A DNA stretch of 64,000 nucleotides from Typha latifolia. Its lineage: Eukaryota; Streptophyta; Magnoliopsida; Poales; Typhaceae. The DNA is taken from contig CM034101.1 of assembly GCA_019914945.1 (NCBI GenBank), forward strand, positions 10,179,188 through 10,243,187. Direction: 5' to 3'. Under the pieces are notes generated by a model. The model searched no databases. It was not told the DNA's origin and worked only from the letters and a program-made list of their open reading frames with translations. Positions 57,079-64,000 of the stretch are shown here, in pieces (the first letter of the stretch is position 1; each line of letters starts with the position of its first letter). A program made the translations under genes and the position numbers.

Positions 57079-58106
57079 ATGTCCAAAGAAGTAAGCGAAG
57101 AAGCGGAGCACGTCCCCGCCAAGGACTACAGGGACCCACCTCCCGCTCCCCTCTTCGACCTGGGAGAACTCCGCCTCTGGTCCTTTTACCGCGCCCTCAT
57201 CGCCGAGTTCATCGCCACCCTCCTCTTCCTCTACGTCACTGTCGCCACCGTCATCGGCTACAAGGTCCAGTCCGCCTCCGACCAATGTGCCGGCGTCGGC
57301 GTCCTCGGCATCGCCTGGGCCTTCGGCGGCATGATCTTCATCCTCGTCTACTGCACCGCCGGCATTTCCGGTAACTATCCCGTTCCTCCTTTCTTAATTC
57401 TTGTCATAGAAAACAAGGCCCACATCCCTCCCTACTCTTACGCAAATGTTTAACTTGAAGGCGGTCACATTAACCCGGCGGTGACGTTCGGGCTCTTCCT
57501 GGCGCGGAAGGTGTCGCTGGTACGAGCCGTGCTGTACATGGTGTTCCAAAGCCTGGGAGCCATTTGCGGGGTTGGGATCGTGAAGGGGATCATGAAGCAC
57601 GCGTACAACTCCAATGGCGGCGGGGCGAACGAGGTGGCTCCGGGTTACTCCAAGGGCACCGCTCTCGGCGCCGAGATCATCGGCACTTTTGTCCTCGTCT
57701 ACACCGTCTTCTCCGCCACCGACCCCAAGCGTAGCGCACGTGACTCCCACATCCCGGTACGTATCAGCAAATTAACACCATGCGAGGTGAACTATTCTCC
57801 TTGTGGGAATCTTTTTCTTTAACCTCGTGGATTTTGGGTTTGTAGGTTTTGGCTCCTCTTCCAATTGGGTTTGCGGTGTTCATGGTGCACCTCGCGACTA
57901 TTCCTATCACTGGAACCGGCATTAACCCGGCGAGGAGCTTGGGAGCTGCAGTTATCTACAACCAGGACAAGGCCTGGGACGACCAGTGGATCTTCTGGGT
58001 CGGACCTTTCGTTGGAGCTCTCGCTGCTGCAGCGTACCACCAGTACATCCTCCGAGCTGCGGCCATTAAGGCTCTTGGGTCCTTCAGGAGCAATCCCAAC
58101 AACTGA
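57079..58106 (+). CDS. PIP2: Plasma-membrane aquaporin, PIP2 class (three exons)
   Basis: Water channel of the plasma membrane. Exons 57,079-57,370, 57,461-57,756 and 57,846-58,106, joined by GT-AG introns of 90 and 89 bp, give 282 residues, normal for PIP2. The two NPA boxes are at residues 102-104 and 223-225. The selectivity-filter residues F82, H211, T220 and R226 are the set of orthodox water-transporting PIPs. Also present: the loop A Cys70, loop D His194 (pH gating), Ser116 in loop B and Ser275 near the C-terminus (phosphorylation sites known in spinach PIP2;1), D27 and E30 near the N-terminus. The short N-terminus starting M-S-K-E-V-S-E-E and the C-terminus ending G-S-F-R-S-N are PIP2 hallmarks, closest by memory to Arabidopsis PIP2;7/2;8. 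Many PIP genes have a third intron after the second NPA; none is here. The frame has no defects, so it is probably functional. Confidence 0.95.
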
Positions 58107-58169
58107 GTCAGTTAAGGAGGGGGGTGGTGTACAATAGCTGTAGCAATTTCTCTTTCTTTGGTTTGTGTG

Positions 58170-58231
<62 letters not shown>

Positions 58232-59739
58232 GTTAATTAATTTCCCTCCTTTGTTTTATTTTATGTTATCTCTTCCATATGTAATGAAGGAGCATGAATG
58301 TGTATCATTTGTTTGATTGGAAGTTTAGGTTTTCCTTCTACTTCAATCTGTCTTCCTGGTGCAATTATGAGGGGAAATTTCTTTTCCAGAACATTCCCAC
58401 TATCATTGTCTCCTTCACAAATTTTCTCCACTTATATTCTAATAAGCTTTGTTTTTATAAGGTATTCTTTTTATGCCATGGACGATGGAAAAGTTGGATT
58501 CTTTGGCATGTTGCACAGTTTGAGGATCAGTAAATTAAAGTGGGGACTGGTTGGAGAAAGGAAAAAAGAAAAAAGAATAAAAGAATCCATGTGAATGTAA
58601 ATGTGGGTTGGTGGCAATGGCCAGTGAGCATTGGTGCCCTGCCATCAAGGGTAAAGGGTTGGTAAGATGTTTGGAAAAGATAAAAGCAACAAGGACCTCA
58701 CAGGCTTGTGTTATTGTGGATTCAAGCCTGGAAAGGTGGAAGTTTAGGATGAATTTTTAAGGTTCTAGGTATACATGGGACCTAGATGGCTCCTTTTGTA
58801 GCTTGCAATTCACATGCGCTTGTGAGCTGGGGATTGTTTGTCTTCTTTGTCTACTTGGAGTAACGGTACCCTCTCTGCCAAGATACATCCAAATTATGCA
58901 AGTTGGATTAGCCATATAGATTATTTATGTAGATTATAGTCATTGATTATAGTTAAACGAGTAAAATATTTAGTAAGAATAGTCTATTTTATATCGTGAA
59001 AAGGTTATTAGATAACATAAAAAATAATTATGGATTGTAAATAGAAAAAAAATTGGATGACTAGTATGGTAAATTATTATTCTTGCCAGATATTTGTATT
59101 AGTAGTTATAAAAGTTTTGCTTATGTCGATTATTCATATACATAAGATTTATGAGAGAATTAGCTTCTTATATATATATTTGGAGTAATATATTTGCTAC
59201 TTCAAATCTTCAATTCCGAGAAATTTTGGTTTTACATTTCAGAGGATTATCTTCTTTATGGAACTTTAGATAACTAGTAATAGAACTCCAACTTACATAT
59301 ACACAAGTACATGGAGAGATATATAGATGCAAGCAGTTTTACCTTCTGGTGAAGGCCTCCAAGTGAAGAACCACTAAGCACTTCTCTCAGACCATGGTAG
59401 TAAATCCACACGATAGCCTTCACCGAAAATTTGTAAGAATTCTGGTTTCAAATTATGTATGGTCAGACGAGAACACAGCAAGACCTCTGGTTGCAGAATG
59501 CCCCGAACAGGCCGGCTCCTTTAGCCCTAACCACTTTGCTACCAGTGAATTAACCTCATCATATCCGATTAGGACAGGACCTGTAATGACAAAAATTTAA
59601 AGGAAAATTAGCACTTTATACTATAGTTGACCAAAATTGGACAAAATTTTGCTCAGTTTAGTGTGGCAGCTAGGTAAACATTCTTTTATAAGAGTGTCTA
59701 CCTTGTTTTTTATTATAGTCATCAGCTAAGTGTAAGATC
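58107..59739 (+). other. PIP2 3' untranslated region and downstream DNA
   Basis: A (GA)n run at about 58,172-58,228 lies 65 bp after the stop codon, probably in the 3' UTR, with AT-rich possible poly(A) sequences at 58,240-58,290. Beyond that I see only short frames (for example 58,294-58,594 and 59,394-59,600) without family resemblance. Confidence 0.5.
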
Positions 59740-60223
59740 TTAGACCCCGTTCACTTGTAGAATAAGAATAATTTTATTTTAGAATAAGCCTTTTTATTTT
59801 TGTATAGTAATTAACATCATCTTACATCATTCTAGTATAATAATTTATTATTCTCTCTCATCTTATTCCATACAATTTTTAAAAAATAATTTGGCAATAG
59901 CCCATAATTACTATTTTGCCCCTAGATTAGACATTTAATTACAAATCTGCTACAGTTGAGATTCTCTCTCTCCACTATCTCTTCTATTAAATATCGGTCA
60001 TCCCAACGACAGTTTATATTTTTTCTCTCATCTATCTTTTTTTTAAATTTTAGATATCTCACCTACAATTGAGATTTTTTTTGAACTAGTAAATTTTGCA
60101 AAAATAAAAATAAAAAATATTGTATTGCGGGCTTATAACCTCGCAATACTCCGCAATGCGAACTTATGACCTTGCATTATACAGCAGTGCGGGCTTATAC
60201 CCCGCATTACACCGCTAGTACGG

Positions 60224-60614
60224 TGTAACAACCCAATCTAAAAAAAAAAATTATGGGCACGACGCGACCGGCCACACTGTGGCCGGCCTCATGCCCATGC
60301 AAGCTATGCATGCAGCTTGCGTGATGGGAACACCACGTGCCCGCTGCCGCTGCCGCAGCCAATGGGCTGTGGCCACCTGGCCGCGGCGGGCCCTGACGCC
60401 GCCGCAACCCCCTCCTCTCTCTCTCTCTCTTAAATCTCTCTCTCTATCTATTTATCTCTCTCGGTCTCTCTCTCACTCCACTCTCTCCACTATCTTTCGC
60501 ACTCCTCGTCGCCGACGTCGGCCCGCCGCCACCTTCCCGAAGCTGCCGCCACCAGTGAGAAGCTCTCTCTCTCTCCTTCTCTCTCTCTCCTCTCTCTCTT
60601 TCTCTCTCTCTCTT

Positions 60615-60645
<31 letters not shown>

Positions 60646-63054
60646 TGCCCGAGCTCATCGGAGCCGAGCCGCCAGCGAGAGGCCAGATGCTGGCTGGCCA
60701 GCAGCCGCCGGTGCCCTCCCCGCCGGCCCGAGTCCGTAAGCTCCTCCCTCACATTCTGTCTTTCTTCTCTTCCTCTTCTCTTCTTCTTTTTCTTCTTCTT
60801 CTTCTTCTTCTTCTTCTTCTTCTTCTTCTTCTTCTTCTTCTTCTTCTTCTTCTTCTTCTTCTTCTTCTTCTTCTTCCTTTCTTTTCCCTCAGCTCCCCTC
60901 CCCCTCTTCTTCTTCTCCTCCTCCTCTTTCTTCTTCTTCTGCTTTCTTTCTTTTTCTTATTTAGCCTTTTATTTTATTTTATAATTATATATTTAGAAAT
61001 ACTCTCATATATAAGGAAACAGACCTCTTCTCCTTATGTTATAACTAACATTTTATAATAATACTAGAATTATAATATTTGAATCGTATCTATATTATAG
61101 ACCTAGTTATGTAATCAAAAATAAAGAAGAGTGATTCTAAACCTAATAAACCTTTATATTTTAACTGAATTAATTCTAATTAGATAAACGACTAACATCA
61201 TACTAAAATATTTCAGATCTCGAACCCCCTTATTTGAGACCCCGTGGACCTTGCTAGCGATGAGTGTCACTCGGTTACTTGACGGACATGAGAGATGCGT
61301 GGTTTGTGTCTTCTGATCAGATGGTGAGTAGTCTTATCCTTTAGACGCCTTTATCAAATTAGGTTATATTATATATTAATGTACATGCGTGTTTTGGCCT
61401 CCAGCATGATTATATGACTTTATCTAGAGATGATTACAGTCGAACATATTTTATCATGCATCTGATTAGGTTGATCTGGGATATGAGCACATTGGTGATA
61501 TATAGAGATCATGAGAGATGATTCTACTATTATGATTGCTTACCGAGTTGATCTGTAGCATGAGTATGCATGTAATAGATTAGCATGAGTATGCATGTGT
61601 TGAGGATACAGTTGGAGACTATATTGTATTATTTTCTCTTGATTCCTATTCCACCTAAATTTCTGCTATGCATTGACTTGTTATCGTACTGGATATATGC
61701 ATTTGATCTATCATTTAGAAGGAAAGCATGAAATATGATTGATAGGATAGTTGATAGAAAGCGTGAGGATACCCGAGTGGGCGTGAGGGTTAGGACGTGC
61801 TTGGTAGATGATTGATCGCTCGACATAGTCACGATCCTGTTAGCCTTACATCCGAGGTCGTTAGTTTGTGTGCGCAGCAGACATTCGGACACATGCCGTT
61901 CGAGAGGGCATATGTGGCGAGTTATCCTCACGAGGTTTCTATCAACTATGTGGGTGCCCGGTCTGGATGGATGTTGATATCCTAGCAGGTGGCGGGGTAT
62001 GATTATATTTGAGATACTCTTGCAGGTGGCGGAGTATGCTCTGAGCCTTCGGACATGATGTTGAGACCGAATACTGGGTGGTGACTGTGCACAGTGGTCT
62101 AGTATGATGATATTATACCGAGATATCGATGATGATTGTGATGTTGAGAAATGCATATGATTTCATTATCATTTGGTTACCTGATTATCGAGTGATTAAT
62201 ATGTATTATATATGGTTGCATTTAATATCATAGCATGGTCATGGTCGGCATGCATCATGTGTCATATTTGAGAGAGAGTTATGATAATGGTATGACATGG
62301 AGATTTATTTATCCATTATCGATGATTATATATTCTATCAGTTATGACATGATATGTTATCTATTTTTCATTTATGTATTATTGAGGAACATTCATATAC
62401 TCATTCATGACATGATGCTCTTTCTGATTCATATTATCCAATACATGATTTACTCTCTGTTTGACATCATTGATTCGGGGTAAGGTGTATTCACTGAGTT
62501 TTTTGCTCATGAATCTCTTTATTTTTTTTCTAACCCCCTCAGATACGTGGTATGTGATAGCGACTTGAGATATCTTGAGAAGATATTTTAGAGCGATGAT
62601 GAGGTGAGCTATAGATGCGAGATGATATAGATGATAGTTTATATAGGAATTGAGTTGTACCAGTATTTGATATTTGTACTCTGTTATATTAGACGATGAA
62701 TTATATAATACAGGTCGAATCATAGTATACTCTTATATTAGTCATTTTAGTTGTATCTTGATGGTTTGTTGTGGCCTGTGTGGGTCCTGCCAGATTATGT
62801 AGTGGTTTAATGTATATTATTGTGGACTGGGATATTCATATGTTAACCGGTTTATTTGGTTAATTATATGATTTAATTGGTGATGGGTTATGTGATCATG
62901 GATATGTTAGCATGTAGTATTTGATGATGTCATGATTATATGTGTACAGGAGAGTATCTGTGCGTGACGGGTCCTGCCCGTCCTATCGCGTGCGCCGTGC
63001 GTGCCATGTGGGCGCGTGGGCGTGTACGTGCCCGTGTCGGGCGGGGGCGTTACA
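60224..63054. mobile_element. Very long solo LTR (2.8 kb), second copy
   Basis: TGTAACAACCC to GGCGTTACA, colinear with 13,065-16,203. The flanks TACGG (60,219-60,223) and TGCGG (63,055-63,059) are a 5-bp duplication with one transition; the surrounding repeat unit reads TGCGG. It contains a CT-rich stretch (60,410-60,645) and a (TTC)n run of about 85 bp (60,791-60,876). The GC-rich head and tail contrast with the AT-rich middle. No gag or pol. Confidence 0.75.
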
Positions 63055-63640
63055 TGCGGGCTTATAACATTGTATTGATCCGTAGTGTCTATTTAATTAT
63101 TCTAGTCTGTGATTATTTTATATAGAGTGCGGGCTTGTAACCCTGCATTATGCCATAGTGCAGGCTTATAACCTTGTATTAACATGTAGTGTCTATTTAT
63201 TTCTTCTAGTGCATGGTTATTTTATATAGAGTGCAGGCATATAACCTCGCATTACTTATAGTGTCTCCTTATTTTCCCTAGTACATGGTTATTTTATATA
63301 GTGTAGGCTTATAACCCTGCATTACCTCGTAGTTCCTCTTTATATCCTCTACTGTGTTGTTATTTTAGTGTGGGCTTATAATCCTGCAGTGCCTCTTTAT
63401 TTAGTGTATAGTTATTTTATATAAAGAGTGTAATGTTATTTCTACAGTGCGGACTTATAACCATGCATTATCTCGTAGTGCATAGTTATTTATTCATAGT
63501 GTGGGTATATTTAGTGCATGATCATTTTATATAAAGAGTGTAAATTTATTTCTGCAGTGTGGACTTATAACCCTCCATTATCCCGTAGTGCATGGTTATC
63601 AATTCATAGTGTGGGTATATAAAGTAGTAGTTTTAATAAA
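63055..63640. repeat. Tandem repeat inside the Harbinger MITE
   Basis: Imperfect units with TGCGGGCTTATAACCCTGCATTA and GTAGTGC.TGGTTATTTTATATA recur about eight times here, and the same phrase about three times before the solo LTR (60,120-60,223). Unit spacing varies from about 50 to 110 bp. Confidence 0.75.
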
Positions 63641-63918
63641 AAATAATATTATTTTAGAAGAATGCTATTTACCATTACTACTTTAACATATAGTCAAGGA
63701 TATTTTCGTTATTAGGTTTAAAATATTACCGATTCCCAATACAATTACCTTATTTTAATATCAACTTTATCTCATATCAAACGTAATTATTACACTTTAT
63801 ACTAATATTAAACTAAACACTATAATAACTTATACTAGTATTAGCCCTCTTCTTCTGGTATTAAAAATTAGAATATTATGTTTATTCTATTCTTATTCTA
63901 CACGTGAAGGGGGGCTTA

Positions 63919-64000
63919 ATTTTGCCATCCTCTTCAATTAAGACAATCTTAGAAGAGTACCTGATAATGCATGATGGCAACTCATTTTCTAAGGTTTCTA
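63919..64000. other. Window end, nothing recognised
   Basis: 82 bp outside the MITE with no open frame or repeat that I can place. Confidence 0.5.

Larger units (their letters stand above)
59743..63915. mobile_element. PIF/Harbinger (Tourist-like) MITE with expanded inside
   Basis: Terminal inverted repeats: left GACCCCGTTCACTTGTAGAA..., right, read inward, GCCCCCCTTCACGTGTAGAA..., matching at about 27 of the first 31 bases. They are flanked by the 3-bp duplication TTA (59,740-59,742 and 63,916-63,918), the Harbinger type. Without the nested 2.8-kb solo LTR it is about 1.34 kb. The inside is a tandem repeat. No transposase frame. Confidence 0.8.

Noticed and set aside
57394..58137. Other long frames over the PIP2 exons
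   Set aside because: Shadows of the GC-rich aquaporin exons in other frames.
59394..59600. 68-codon ORF downstream of PIP2
   Set aside because: No recognisable domain, no neighbouring exons and AT-rich surroundings; chance frame is more likely.

Overview
This window is plant nuclear DNA, a repeat-rich, gene-poor stretch of an angiosperm chromosome. The evidence is one intron-containing plasma-membrane aquaporin gene of the PIP2 class, Ty1/copia elements of the Sirevirus kind, and hAT- and Harbinger-type MITEs. I cannot name the species. The PIP2 gene at 57,079-58,106 is the only gene I judge intact. Almost everything else is nested transposable elements in various stages of decay. I found no tRNA, rRNA or CRISPR array.

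Layout. 1-10,665: a 240-bp tandem repeat is split by Sirevirus-like element 1 (693-10,246, target duplication TAATT). Element 1 itself carries an inverted solo LTR of its own family (8,235-9,251, duplication GAATG). 10,665-22,460: solo LTRs and truncated elements of two short LTR families that I call family B and family D, plus AT-rich repeats, a second 240-bp array and a 3.1-kb solo LTR. Family B LTRs begin TGTTACG on the coding strand and the elements carry only gag-like fragments. Family D LTRs run TGATACG...CGTATCA. 22,465-33,215: a tandem LTR-internal-LTR-internal-LTR array of family B on the minus strand, carrying a nested family B element (23,431-25,659), a hAT MITE (27,344-27,943) and a family D element (28,066-32,279). 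33,216-46,330: an old copia element split inside its reverse transcriptase by Sirevirus-like element 2 (34,346-44,418, duplication AAACT). 46,431-49,036: a four-unit 312-bp tandem array and a large imperfect inverted repeat. 49,877-54,125: a decayed minus-strand copia element with a solo LTR nested in gag. 55,200-59,700: the PIP2 gene and its flanks. 59,743-63,915: a Harbinger-type MITE with expanded internal repeats and a 2.8-kb solo LTR nested in it.

The most interesting signal is a palindromic GCGTTCGAACGC module. It is clustered upstream of the TATA box in the LTRs of two unrelated families (Sirevirus-like and family D). It also sits upstream of a TATA-like box inside both Sirevirus-like elements, just before an extra third reading frame downstream of pol. 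The parallel arrangement suggests a shared promoter module and a second, internal transcription unit with a candidate leader intron. All alignments here were made by eye; no database search was possible.
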